From positions 1-17,957 of the forward strand of contig DYMR01000013.1 in NCBI GenBank assembly GCA_020721485.1: a DNA stretch of 17,957 nucleotides, given 5' to 3'. The DNA comes from Halothiobacillus neapolitanus. GTDB lineage: Bacteria; Pseudomonadota; Gammaproteobacteria; Halothiobacillales; Halothiobacillaceae. Under the pieces are notes generated by a model, which saw only the letters and a list, made by a program, of their open reading frames with translations, had not been told where the DNA came from and did no database searches. Shown here piece by piece: positions 7,505-16,389 of the stretch (position 1 is its first letter; each line of letters starts with the position of its first letter). A program made the position numbers and the translations under genes.

Positions 7505-8668
7505 ATGTACAACATTCATACCCTCAATGCGATTTCTTCTAAAGGCACCGATCGTTTGCCGACCGCGCAGTATGCCGTGGGCGCGCCGCTGGAACAGGCG
7601 GATGCCATTCTGGTTCGCTCTGCCAAGATGCACGACATGAGTTTGCCCGCCTCCGTGCTGGCCATTGGCCGCGCCGGGGCTGGGGTCAACAACATTCCCG
7701 TCGAGAAAATGAGCGAGCAAGGCGTGGTGGTCTTCAACGCGCCGGGCGCCAATGCCAATGCTGTGAAAGAACTGGTGATGGCCGGCATGCTGATGTCGAT
7801 TCGCAACCTCGGCGCCGCCTGGGATTTCGCCCGTGGCTTGACCGGCACCGATGAAGAAATTCACAAAGCGGTCGAAGCGGGCAAGAAAGATTTCGTCGGT
7901 TTCGAGTTGCCGGGTCGCACCTTGGGCGTGATCGGTTTGGGCGCGATTGGGGTGCGCGTGGCGAATGCCGCTCGCGCCCTCGGCATGCGCGTGATCGGCT
8001 TCGATCCGGGCATCAGCATCGAGCGCGCCTGGGAGTTGTCGCCAGAAGTGCATCAAGCCACCAGCGTGGATGAAGTGCTGGCCAAGGCCGATTTCGTCAG
8101 CTTCCATGTGCCCCTGATCGACGCCACCCGCAACCTCATCAATGCCGAGCGCTTGGCGTTCATGAAGGACAATGTCGTGGTGCTGAACTTCGCCCGTGAA
8201 GGCATCGTCGATGAAGCCGCCATGGTCGCTGCGCTGGATGCGGGCAAGGCACACGCCTATGTGTCTGACTTCCCCGGCAATTTGACCAAAAACCACCCGC
8301 GCTGCCTGACTTTCCCCCACCTCGGTGCTTCTACCGGTGAAGCGGAAGACAACTGCGCGATCATGGTGGCCGATCAAATCAAAGACTACCTGGAAAACGG
8401 CAACATCCGGAATTCCGTGAACTTCCCGGAGGTGCGCATGACTCGTTCTGGCGCGCAACGGCTGGCGATTGCCAACCGCAACATGCCGGACATGGTCGGT
8501 CAAATCTCCCACATTCTCGGCCAAGCGGGTGTCAACATCGAGCGCTTGATGAACGAGTCCCGCAAGCAGCTCGCGTACACCTTGATCGATGTCAGCACGC
8601 CGATCAGCGATGCCGCACTGGCACAACTGCGGGCGATCAACGGCGTGTTGCGGATTCGCGTGATCTAA
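7505..8668 (+). CDS. serA: D-3-phosphoglycerate dehydrogenase, short ACT-containing type
   Basis: A 387-residue NAD-dependent dehydrogenase predicted to oxidise 3-phosphoglycerate to 3-phosphohydroxypyruvate, the substrate of the SerC encoded just upstream. Residues 1-100 are the start of the substrate domain (RAGAGVNNIP, PGANANAVKEL). GVIGLGAIG at 141-149 is the Rossmann dinucleotide loop. Arg231 (NFAREG) and His272 (FPHLGAST) are catalytic positions of the family. Residues about 318-387 form an ACT domain (MVGQISHILGQAGVNIERL), which may sense serine. The Glu that normally precedes the catalytic His (FPTEP in E. coli SerA) appears to be Asn259 here (SDFPGN). The protein resembles the short type common in Firmicutes/Bacteroidetes more than E. 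coli SerA. The ATG at 7505 is chosen because an upstream start (7460) would overlap serC; its ribosome site (GAGAG) is weak. Confidence 0.9.
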   Translation: MYNIHTLNAISSKGTDRLPTAQYAVGAPLEQADAILVRSAKMHDMSLPASVLAIGRAGAGVNNIPVEKMSEQGVVVFNAPGANANAVKELVMAGMLMSIRNLGAAWDFARGLTGTDEEIHKAVEAGKKDFVGFELPGRTLGVIGLGAIGVRVANAARALGMRVIGFDPGISIERAWELSPEVHQATSVDEVLAKADFVSFHVPLIDATRNLINAERLAFMKDNVVVLNFAREGIVDEAAMVAALDAGKAHAYVSDFPGNLTKNHPRCLTFPHLGASTGEAEDNCAIMVADQIKDYLENGNIRNSVNFPEVRMTRSGAQRLAIANRNMPDMVGQISHILGQAGVNIERLMNESRKQLAYTLIDVSTPISDAALAQLRAINGVLRIRVI

Positions 8669-8672
8669 GCCG

Positions 8673-9827
8673 ATGTCGTCCCAGACGATGCCCGACGCGC
8701 CGCCGGAGCCAGATTGGTCGCAATTGACCACGCTGCCCGAGGTGCGTGAACAGATTGATGCGCTCGATGCGGAACTGATTCGACTCATTTCCCGTCGGGC
8801 GCGTTTGGCAGAGCGGGTGGCCGAAATCAAATCGGCCAGCCACGAGCCGCACAGCTCGTTCTATCGCCCAGAACGCGAAGCACAGGTCTTGGCGCGCGTG
8901 CGCGAAAAAAATCCGGGGCCCTTGCCCGGTGATGCCTTGGTCTGGTTGTTTCGCGAAATCATGTCTGCCTGTTTGGCCTTGGAGAAACCGCTGACGGTCG
9001 CCTGTTTGGGGCCGATCGGTACTTTTTCTGAGCAAGCGGCGCTGATGGCCTTTGGTCATGGCGCGGTGCGGCAGTTCGAGCCGGGCATCCCCGAAGTTTT
9101 TCGGGCGGTGGCCGCCGGGGCGGTGGATTTTGGCGTAGTGCCGGTCGAAAATTCTACCGAAGGCAGCGTGACACAAACCTTGGATGCGTTGGCGTTTGGG
9201 GGCTGGGCTTCGGTGCAAATTTGCGGTGAACTCACGCTAAAAATCGAGCATCAACTGCTGGCGTTGCAGAATACCGAGCGCGGCTCGCCGGTGGAAATCG
9301 TCTCGCATGCGCAGTCGTTGGCGCAGTGCCGCGAATGGTTGGATGTGCATTATCCCGCTGTGCCGCGCCGTGCGCTGTCTAGCAACAGCGAGGCCGCGCG
9401 CTTTGCGGCGCACAATCCGGGGGTGTTCGCCATCGCGCCGTTGCGTGCCGCCGAGCCGTATGGTTTGGTCGTTGTGGCGGCGAACATTCAAGACAGCGTG
9501 TTCAATACCACGCGCTTTGTGGTGATTGGGCGCGATGCGGTGCCGCCCTCGGGTCGGGATAAAACCTCGCTGATGCTTTCGGTCAACAACGAGCCGGGTG
9601 CCTTGGCGCGGCTGCTGGCGCCGCTGGCCGATGCGGGCATTGATGTCACGCGGGTGGAATCTCGCCCCGCGCGGGATCGCCCCTGGGAATATGTGTTTTT
9701 CATCGACTGCGAGGGGCATGCGACCGATCCGGCCTTAGCGGCAGCACTCACGGCCATGCGGCCGTTTTGCAGCGCGCTGCGGGTGTTGGGCGCGTATCCT
9801 CGGGCGGTTTTTTTGCCGGAAACTTAA
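8673..9827 (+). CDS. pheA: Bifunctional chorismate mutase / prephenate dehydratase (P-protein)
   Basis: A 384-residue enzyme that turns chorismate into prephenate and then phenylpyruvate, the committed branch to phenylalanine. Residues about 21-105 are an AroQ chorismate mutase helix bundle (VREQIDALDAELIRLISRRA, YRPEREAQVL). Residues about 108-285 are prephenate dehydratase, with CLGPIGTFSEQAA, PVENSTEGSV and the signature TTRF at 279-282. Residues about 297-380 are an ACT regulatory domain with EPGAL (307-311) and ESRP (329-332), which bind phenylalanine for feedback inhibition. Length matches E. coli PheA (386). The ATG at 8673 is four bases after serA; an ATG at 8688 is possible, and neither has a clear ribosome site, so coupling to serA is likely. 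Confidence 0.97.
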   Translation: MSSQTMPDAPPEPDWSQLTTLPEVREQIDALDAELIRLISRRARLAERVAEIKSASHEPHSSFYRPEREAQVLARVREKNPGPLPGDALVWLFREIMSACLALEKPLTVACLGPIGTFSEQAALMAFGHGAVRQFEPGIPEVFRAVAAGAVDFGVVPVENSTEGSVTQTLDALAFGGWASVQICGELTLKIEHQLLALQNTERGSPVEIVSHAQSLAQCREWLDVHYPAVPRRALSSNSEAARFAAHNPGVFAIAPLRAAEPYGLVVVAANIQDSVFNTTRFVVIGRDAVPPSGRDKTSLMLSVNNEPGALARLLAPLADAGIDVTRVESRPARDRPWEYVFFIDCEGHATDPALAAALTAMRPFCSALRVLGAYPRAVFLPET

Positions 9828-9848
9828 TCCACTTGAATCCCTGCGATA

Positions 9849-9888
9849 CCCCCTCCCCCTGGATGGGGGAGGGATGGGGTGGGGGTGG
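9849..9888 (+). repeat. Perfect hairpin plus G-quadruplex motif in the pheA-hisC gap
   Basis: CCCTCCCCC (9851-9859) and GGGGGAGGG (9865-9873) form a perfect 9-bp stem with the loop TGGAT. The 3' arm runs on into further G-runs: five G (9865-9869), three G (9871-9873), four G (9876-9879), five G (9881-9885), with linkers of only 1, 2 and 1 bases. Such short loops favour a very stable parallel G-quadruplex, on the coding strand and so also in the mRNA. Hairpin and quadruplex compete for the same G-runs. It resembles the C-rich/G-rich dispersed intergenic palindromes (REP-like) of many proteobacteria. There is no T-run, so it is not a classical terminator. Confidence 0.75.
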
Positions 9889-9914
9889 AAAGCCCGTGCT
9901 GGATCAACGGATGC

Positions 9915-9929
9915 CCGTTTCCGAAACGG
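9915..9929. promoter_or_regulatory. 15-base odd palindrome upstream of hisC
   Basis: CCGTTTC (9915-9921), a central C, and GAAACGG (9923-9929) form a perfect 7+1+7 palindrome in the 196-base gap before hisC. The tight symmetry without a real loop looks more like a protein-binding operator than an RNA hairpin. No well-matched -35/-10 pair was found nearby, although AT-rich sequence (TTTATTAAG at 9950-9958) follows. Confidence 0.4.
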
Positions 9930-10023
9930 AATTGGCCGTGAATCAAATGTTTATTAAGTCGTTGAAATTCTGTGGGTAGTCCGGTCGAATGACCTGCGGT
10001 GTTGCGTGGAAGTGAGTTTGAAC

Positions 10024-11193
10024 ATGTCTGATGCGTTGCCGGTCGCCGAAGCGGCCTTGGGGTATGTCTGCGCCATTTCGCCCTATGTCACGGGTAAGCC
10101 GATCGAGGCGGTGGCGCGGGAATTTGGTCTGACCGACATCATCAAACTGGCGTCCAATGAAAATCCGCTCGGTGCCAGCCCGAAGGCGCAAGCGGCGCTG
10201 CGGGAACTGCCCGCGCTGCATCTGTATCCCGATGGCGGCGGTTTTGCGCTCAAGCAGGCGATTGCCGAACGCTTCGCCGTGCCGCCCGAGGGCATCGTGC
10301 TGGGCAATGGTTCCAACGATCTGCTCGAACTGGCGGCGCGGGCCTATTTATCGCCCGGCACCAATGCCGTGTTTTCCGCGCATGCGTTTGCGGTGTACGC
10401 GCTGGCCACGCAGGCGGTGGGCGCTGCCGCAAAGGTGGTGCCCGCCCTGCCGCCGGATCATCCGCAGATGCCGTATGGCGCGGATTTGCCCGCCATGCAG
10501 GCGGCGATTGATGAGCACACGCGCGTCGTCTTTCTGGCCAACCCGAACAATCCCACCGGCACTTGGGTCGATGCCCCCGCGCTGGAAGCGTTTGTCGCGG
10601 CGGTGCCAAGCCGCGTGCTGATCGTGCTGGATGAAGCCTACAGTGAATATGTGCCGCCCGAATGGTTTGCCGATGGCCGCTTCCCCGATGGCTTGGCCTT
10701 GGCGAAACGCTACCCGAACATTTTATTGACCCGCACCTTCTCGAAAATTTACGGCTTGGCCGCGCTGCGCGTGGGTTTTGGCTTGGCGCATCCCTCGGTG
10801 GCGGCGATTTTGGAGCGCGTGCGGCAACCCTTCAATGTCAATGCGTTGGCGCAGCACGCGGCGGTTGCCGCTTTGGCCGATGAGGCGTTTATTGAGCGCA
10901 GCCGCGCTGTGAATGACGCGGGTTTGCAGGATTTGCAGGCCGCATGCGCCACGCGCGGCTGGTCGGTCATCCCCTCGCGCGCCAATTTTGTCACCGTTCA
11001 CTTGGGCGTTCCGGCAGGCCGGGTGTTCGACGCGCTTTTGCGCGAAGGCGTCATTATTCGCCCGCTGGGCGGCCAGCTCGACACGGGCGGGCTGTCTTGC
11101 TTTGTGCGAATTACCGTGGGTACGGCGGCGCAAAACGCGCGCGTCATCGCGGCGTTGGATCGGGTGTTGCCCGCGTTGAAGGCGGCACCGTGA
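10024..11193 (+). CDS. hisC: Histidinol-phosphate / aromatic aminotransferase
   Basis: A 389-residue class I/II PLP aminotransferase of the HisC family. Motifs: ASNENPLGASP near residue 42 onwards, YPDGGG, GNGSNDLLEL, ANPNNPTGT, DEAYSEY and the PLP-lysine segment TFSKIYGLAALRVGF with Lys241. In the equivalent Pseudomonas cluster this gene (hisC2) lies between pheA and tyrA, and its product can transaminate aromatic keto acids as well as histidinol phosphate. Position here, away from other his genes, suggests an aromatic aminotransferase role. The ATG at 10024 is preferred to the GTG at 10006 because GGAAGTGAG (10008-10016) lies seven bases before it. The stop TGA at 11191-11193 overlaps the GTG start of tyrA. 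Confidence 0.93.
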   Translation: MSDALPVAEAALGYVCAISPYVTGKPIEAVAREFGLTDIIKLASNENPLGASPKAQAALRELPALHLYPDGGGFALKQAIAERFAVPPEGIVLGNGSNDLLELAARAYLSPGTNAVFSAHAFAVYALATQAVGAAAKVVPALPPDHPQMPYGADLPAMQAAIDEHTRVVFLANPNNPTGTWVDAPALEAFVAAVPSRVLIVLDEAYSEYVPPEWFADGRFPDGLALAKRYPNILLTRTFSKIYGLAALRVGFGLAHPSVAAILERVRQPFNVNALAQHAAVAALADEAFIERSRAVNDAGLQDLQAACATRGWSVIPSRANFVTVHLGVPAGRVFDALLREGVIIRPLGGQLDTGGLSCFVRITVGTAAQNARVIAALDRVLPALKAAP

Positions 11194-12077
11194 CGCCGTT
11201 ACGCATCGAACGGCTGGCGCTGATCGGCTTGGGGCTGATCGGCGGTTCATTGAGTTTGGCGTTGAAATCGGCCGGCGTGGTCGGCGAAGTGGTGGGCTAC
11301 AGCCGTCAACTGCCGACGCGGTTGCGCGCGCAAGAATTGGGTTTGATCGACCGCGCCGTCGATTCGGTGGCGGCAGCGGTGCACGGGGCGGATGTCGTGT
11401 TCGTCGCCACGCCGGTGCAGGCGATGGCGGGCGTGTTCGCCGATCTCGCGCCCGAGCTATCGCCGACGGCGTTGATGACCGACGGCGGCAGCGTCAAAGG
11501 CGCGGTGGTGGCCGCCGCGAAATCCGCGTTGTCTGCGGCGCAGTGGGCGCAGTTCGTGCCGGGGCACCCGATTGCGGGCACCGAACACAGCGGGCCGGAT
11601 GCCGCATTCGCCACGCTGTATCACAACCAACGGGTCATTTTGACGCCGCTGCCGGAAAATTCCCCGGCGCTCGTGGCGCGTGCCGAAACGATGTGGCACA
11701 CGGCGGGGGCGGTGGTCGAACGGATGACGGTGCAGCATCACGATCATGTGTTGGCGGCGACCAGCCACCTGCCGCATCTGGCCGCGTTCGGCATGGTCAA
11801 TGCGCTGGCACGGTTGGAGGAACGCTACGAAGTGTTCCGGTATGCCGCCGGCGGATTTCGGGATTTCACCCGCATTGCCAGTTCCGATCCGGTGATGTGG
11901 CGCGATATTTGTCTCGCCAACCGTGGGGAATTGCTGCCCATGCTGGATCACTATCTGGCCGAACTGACCCAGTTGCGCGCGTGGATCGACGCGGGCGATG
12001 CCCCGGCGATTGAGCAACAATTCGCCGAAGCCAAAGCGGTGCGCGATGCCTTGTATCGCCCGCCAGCTGCCCGCTAA
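11190..12077 (+). CDS. tyrA: Prephenate dehydrogenase
   Basis: A 295-residue NAD(P)-dependent enzyme converting prephenate to 4-hydroxyphenylpyruvate (or arogenate to tyrosine) in tyrosine synthesis. The N-terminus is a Rossmann fold with IGLGLIGGS (Gly13-x-Gly15-x-x-Gly18). The catalytic and prephenate-binding region contains GHPIAGTEHSGP and TSHLPHLAAFGM, with conserved histidines, then FRDFTRIASSDPVMWRDI. There is no mutase domain and no ACT domain, so it is the monofunctional form. The GTG at 11190 overlaps the hisC stop (GTGA) and is the correct start: the frame is open upstream, but that part encodes Arg-rich, non-family sequence inside hisC. In Pseudomonas tyrA is fused to aroA; here they are separate genes 35 bases apart. 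Confidence 0.95.
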   Translation: MTPLRIERLALIGLGLIGGSLSLALKSAGVVGEVVGYSRQLPTRLRAQELGLIDRAVDSVAAAVHGADVVFVATPVQAMAGVFADLAPELSPTALMTDGGSVKGAVVAAAKSALSAAQWAQFVPGHPIAGTEHSGPDAAFATLYHNQRVILTPLPENSPALVARAETMWHTAGAVVERMTVQHHDHVLAATSHLPHLAAFGMVNALARLEERYEVFRYAAGGFRDFTRIASSDPVMWRDICLANRGELLPMLDHYLAELTQLRAWIDAGDAPAIEQQFAEAKAVRDALYRPPAAR

Positions 12078-12112
12078 TTCAACAACTTACACTAGATTTT
12101 TTGGGATTGACC

Positions 12113-13459
12113 ATGCAGCACAACCCGCCTGCGACCACCTACACCACCGCCCCCATGCAGCGCCCCTTATCGGGCGAGATTCGCGTGCCGGGGGATAAAT
12201 CCCTATCGCATCGCTCGATCATGCTCGGCGCGCTGGCTGAGGGGGTGACCGAAATCACCGGCTTTTTGCAGGGCGAAGACAGCCTCAATACCCTGCGCTG
12301 CTTTCGCGCGATGGGCGTCCCCATCAGCGAGCCGTGCGACGGATTCGTGCGGGTAGAAGGGGTGGGGCTGCATGGGTTGAAGCCGCCCGCCGCGCCGCTG
12401 TATGTCGGCAATTCCGGCACCTCGATGCGCCTGATGGCCGGAATCTTGGCCGGCCAAGCGTTCGATACGGTGTTGACCGGCGATGAATCGCTGTCCCGTC
12501 GCCCGATGAAGCGCGTCATCGACCCCTTGACCCAAATGGGCGCCGTCATCGAATCGGCCGAGGGTCGTTCGCCGCTCACCATTCGTGGCGGGCAATCCTT
12601 ACGCGCCATCGACTATGTGCTGCCGATGGCCAGCGCCCAGGTGAAATCCTGCGTGCTCTTGGCGGGTTTGTACGCCGCCGGACAAACCTGCACCACTGAA
12701 CCCGCGCCCACGCGCGATCACACCGAGCGCATGCTGACCGGCTTTGGCTATGCCGTGGCACGAGACGGCGCCCGCGCCTGCGTCACCGGCGGCGGCGCGC
12801 TCACCGCCCGCGCGATCGATGTGCCCGCCGATATTTCCTCCGCCGCATTTTTCCTTGTTGCCGCCTCGATTGCGCCGGGTGCAGACCTGACCTTGCGGCA
12901 TGTCGGCATGAACCCCACCCGCACCGGCGTGATCGACATTTTGCGGCTGATGGGCGCGGACATTACCGTCGAAAACCCGCGCGAAGCGGGTGGCGAGCCG
13001 GTCGCCGATCTGCGGGTCAAAAGCGCGCCGCTCCATGGCATCACTATTCCTGAGGCCTTGGTTCCCTTGGCGATTGATGAATTCCCGGTGTTGTTCGTGG
13101 CGGCCGCCTGCGCCACGGGTCGCACCGTGTTGACCGGGGCAGAAGAACTGCGGGTCAAAGAATCCGACCGCATCGCCGTGATGGCCGATGGCCTCAGCGC
13201 GCTGGGCGTGGCGGCGCAAGCCACCGCAGACGGCATGATTATTGACGGTGCCGGGGCGTGCGCCCTGCCGTTCGGCAGCGCACGGATTGATTGCCAAGGC
13301 GACCACCGCATCGCCATGGCCTTCGCGGTGGCCGGTTTGCGTGCGGCGGGCACCATCACCATCGATCATTGCGAATTTGTCGATACCTCGTTTCCGGGCT
13401 TCGCCGCGTTGTTTCAACAGGTGGGCGGCGGATTGACGGTCAGCGAGTTGACGGCATGA
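12113..13459 (+). CDS. aroA: 3-phosphoshikimate 1-carboxyvinyltransferase (EPSP synthase), Bacillus-like class
   Basis: A 448-residue enzyme that transfers enolpyruvate from PEP to shikimate-3-phosphate, the sixth step of chorismate synthesis. Motifs: [19 protein letters not shown] (Lys29, matching E. coli Lys22), [11 protein letters not shown] from about residue 97, [43 protein letters not shown] (catalytic Asp), KESDRI and [10 protein letters not shown]. The [17 protein letters not shown] and LKVKES-like pattern follows the Bacillus subtilis type rather than E. coli AroA. The glyphosate-critical Gly (E. coli Gly96) is kept as Gly102. The ATG at 12113 is chosen over the TTG at 12101, with GGGA six bases upstream. 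Its stop overlaps the cmk ATG (ATGA). Confidence 0.97.
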   Translation: MQHNPPATTYTTAPMQRPLSGEIRVPGDKSLSHRSIMLGALAEGVTEITGFLQGEDSLNTLRCFRAMGVPISEPCDGFVRVEGVGLHGLKPPAAPLYVGNSGTSMRLMAGILAGQAFDTVLTGDESLSRRPMKRVIDPLTQMGAVIESAEGRSPLTIRGGQSLRAIDYVLPMASAQVKSCVLLAGLYAAGQTCTTEPAPTRDHTERMLTGFGYAVARDGARACVTGGGALTARAIDVPADISSAAFFLVAASIAPGADLTLRHVGMNPTRTGVIDILRLMGADITVENPREAGGEPVADLRVKSAPLHGITIPEALVPLAIDEFPVLFVAAACATGRTVLTGAEELRVKESDRIAVMADGLSALGVAAQATADGMIIDGAGACALPFGSARIDCQGDHRIAMAFAVAGLRAAGTITIDHCEFVDTSFPGFAALFQQVGGGLTVSELTA

Positions 13460-14139
13460 GTGCCGTCGGCGAGATTCCGGTCGTCACCATTGACGGGCCG
13501 AGCGGCTCGGGCAAGGGCACGCTGGCGCGGCGCATTGCCGCCCAGTTGGGGTTTCACCTGCTCGATTCGGGCGCGATTTACCGGCTCACCGCCTTGGCGG
13601 CAGCGCGGGCGGGCGTGGCGTTGGACGCGCCGGCGGTGGTGCGCGTGGCCGAAACGCTGGACGCGCAGTTCCTGCCGGATGGGTCGATTCTGTTGGCGGG
13701 CGAGTGCGTCGATGGCGTCTTGCGCACCGAGCAAACCGGCGCGATGGCCTCGCAAATTGCCGCTCGCCCCGAGGTGCGCGCCGCGTTATTTGACCGTCAA
13801 AAAGCCTTTGCGCAAGCGCCGGGGCTGGTGGCAGATGGTCGCGACATGGGCACCGTGGTTTTTCCTGATGCACCCGCCAAAATTTTTCTGGATGCCAGTG
13901 CCGAAATTCGTGCGGAACGGCGGTATAACCAGTTGATCGGGAATGGCTTCGATGCTAAATTGCCCGCCCTCATTGCGGAGATCCGCGAGCGGGATCAGCG
14001 GGATCGCACCCGCGCCGTGGCGCCTTTGGTGCCGGCGGCCGATGCGTTGGTGATGGATTCCTCCGCGTTATCGATCGAGACGGTCGAGGCGCAGGTGATG
14101 GCGTTCATCTTGACCCGAGGACTGAACAAAGCGCATTGA
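13456..14139 (+). CDS. cmk: Cytidylate kinase
   Basis: A 227-residue kinase that phosphorylates CMP and dCMP with ATP. The P-loop GPSGSGKGT lies at residues 14-22, followed by [15 protein letters not shown] (nucleotide-binding DSGAxYR), [16 protein letters not shown] and the lid/Arg-rich segment [16 protein letters not shown]. Length matches E. coli Cmk (227). The ATG at 13456 overlaps the aroA TGA; the frame is open upstream, but that section is inside aroA and not kinase-like. Placement directly upstream of rpsA is conserved through proteobacteria. Its stop codon lies inside the first arm of a perfect hairpin (14131-14151). Confidence 0.98.
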   Translation: MSAVGEIPVVTIDGPSGSGKGTLARRIAAQLGFHLLDSGAIYRLTALAAARAGVALDAPAVVRVAETLDAQFLPDGSILLAGECVDGVLRTEQTGAMASQIAARPEVRAALFDRQKAFAQAPGLVADGRDMGTVVFPDAPAKIFLDASAEIRAERRYNQLIGNGFDAKLPALIAEIRERDQRDRTRAVAPLVPAADALVMDSSALSIETVEAQVMAFILTRGLNKAH

Positions 14140-14246
14140 TGGTCAATGCGCTGGCTTGCCAACCCAAGGATGCGGACTGGCAATTTTTTTGACCGACACG
14201 ACAGACATCACGGAGCGTCTGATCGTTTTTTGGAAACTACCCACCC
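14131..14246 (+). promoter_or_regulatory. Structured leader between cmk and rpsA
   Basis: Two consecutive stem-loops precede rpsA. GCGCATTGA (14131-14139) pairs perfectly with TCAATGCGC (14143-14151) around the loop TGG, and includes the cmk stop. TTGCCA (14156-14161) pairs with TGGCAA (14178-14183), with a small inner CC/GG pairing, and is followed by seven T (14184-14190), like a weak intrinsic terminator or attenuator. The remaining leader to the ATG at 14247 has only GGAAA (14232-14236) as a poor ribosome site. In E. coli the rpsA start region also lacks a good Shine-Dalgarno, folds into hairpins, and S1 represses its own translation there; similar control is inferred here. Confidence 0.6.
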
Positions 14247-15926
<1,680 letters not shown>

Positions 15927-15928
15927 TC

Positions 15929-15974
15929 GCCCGAGTTCGGGCAATGCCCAACGCCATCAGCCGATGGCGTTTTT
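15929..15974 (+). terminator. Tandem hairpins with rho-independent terminator after rpsA
   Basis: ACGCCATC (15951-15958) and GATGGCGT (15963-15970) form a perfect 8-bp stem with the loop AGCC, followed by TTTTGTTT; counting the last stem base there are five consecutive T (15970-15974). This is a standard intrinsic terminator 24 bases after the rpsA stop. A smaller hairpin, GCCCG (15929-15933) with CGGGC (15938-15942), precedes it. Some read-through to ihfB is likely. Confidence 0.85.
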
Positions 15975-16003
15975 GTTTGCCCCACCAATCTCGTGCCTCG
16001 GCG

Positions 16004-16049
16004 CGGGATTGGCATCCCGAACCGGTGCGAGTCGCGGGTTCGGGATGCC
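16004..16049 (+). promoter_or_regulatory. Competing hairpins in the ihfB leader
   Basis: GGCATCCCGAACC (16011-16023) and GGTTCGGGATGCC (16037-16049) form a perfect 13-bp inverted repeat around a 13-base loop. The same 5' arm can instead pair upstream: CGGGAT (16004-16009) with ATCCCG (16014-16019), loop TGGC. The two folds exclude each other. The 3' arm ends 29 bases before the ihfB ATG. There is no T-run after it, so if it acts in RNA it would affect stability or translation rather than termination. A dispersed palindromic repeat is the main alternative. Confidence 0.6.
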
Positions 16050-16078
16050 TCATCAAAAACAATACAAAGGATGCAGGA

Positions 16079-16381
16079 ATGACCAAGTCTGAACTGATTG
16101 AACTACTGGCGGATCGGCAAAAATACCTGTCCGTGCGCGACATCGACACTTCCGTGAAACTGATGCTCGATGAGCTGATTACCGCCATGTCGCGGGGTGA
16201 GCGCGTCGAAATTCGCGGCTTCGGCAGCTTTTCGCTGAATTACCGCAAGCCCCGCGTCGGGCGTAACCCCAAATCGGGCGAAAGCGTGTCGCTGGATTCC
16301 AAATATGTGCCGCATTTCAAGCCGGGCAAGGAATTGCGCGAGCGCGTGAACGAAAGCGTCGGCACTGAAATTCGCGAGTAA
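16079..16381 (+). CDS. ihfB: Integration host factor subunit beta
   Basis: A 100-residue HU/IHF-family DNA-bending protein that pairs with IHF-alpha, shaping the nucleoid and assisting sigma-54 promoters, recombination and replication initiation. It opens MTKSELIE exactly as E. coli IHF-beta, has [22 protein letters not shown] (46-67) with the DNA-intercalating Pro64, and ends with [15 protein letters not shown]. The sequence EIRGFGSF together with [10 protein letters not shown] marks the beta rather than the alpha subunit. The start is the ATG at 16079: AAAGG at 16066-16070 is eight bases before it, and the longer upstream frame runs through the hairpins and is not protein-like. pyrF follows after eight bases. 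Confidence 0.97.
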   Translation: MTKSELIELLADRQKYLSVRDIDTSVKLMLDELITAMSRGERVEIRGFGSFSLNYRKPRVGRNPKSGESVSLDSKYVPHFKPGKELRERVNESVGTEIRE

Positions 16382-16389
16382 ATTACGCG

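Noticed and set aside
10944..11189. N-terminal extension of tyrA into hisC
   Set aside because: The frame is open but encodes Arg/His-rich sequence unrelated to TyrA; the Rossmann motif begins right after the GTG at 11190, which overlaps the hisC stop.
14189..14217. TTGACC at 14189-14194 as the -35 of an rpsA promoter
   Set aside because: At 16-18 bases downstream there is only GC-rich sequence with no -10-like hexamer.
15944..16078. N-terminal extension of ihfB
   Set aside because: It would run through the rpsA terminator and the 13-bp hairpin, and IHF-beta proteins begin at MTKSE, which has a good ribosome site.
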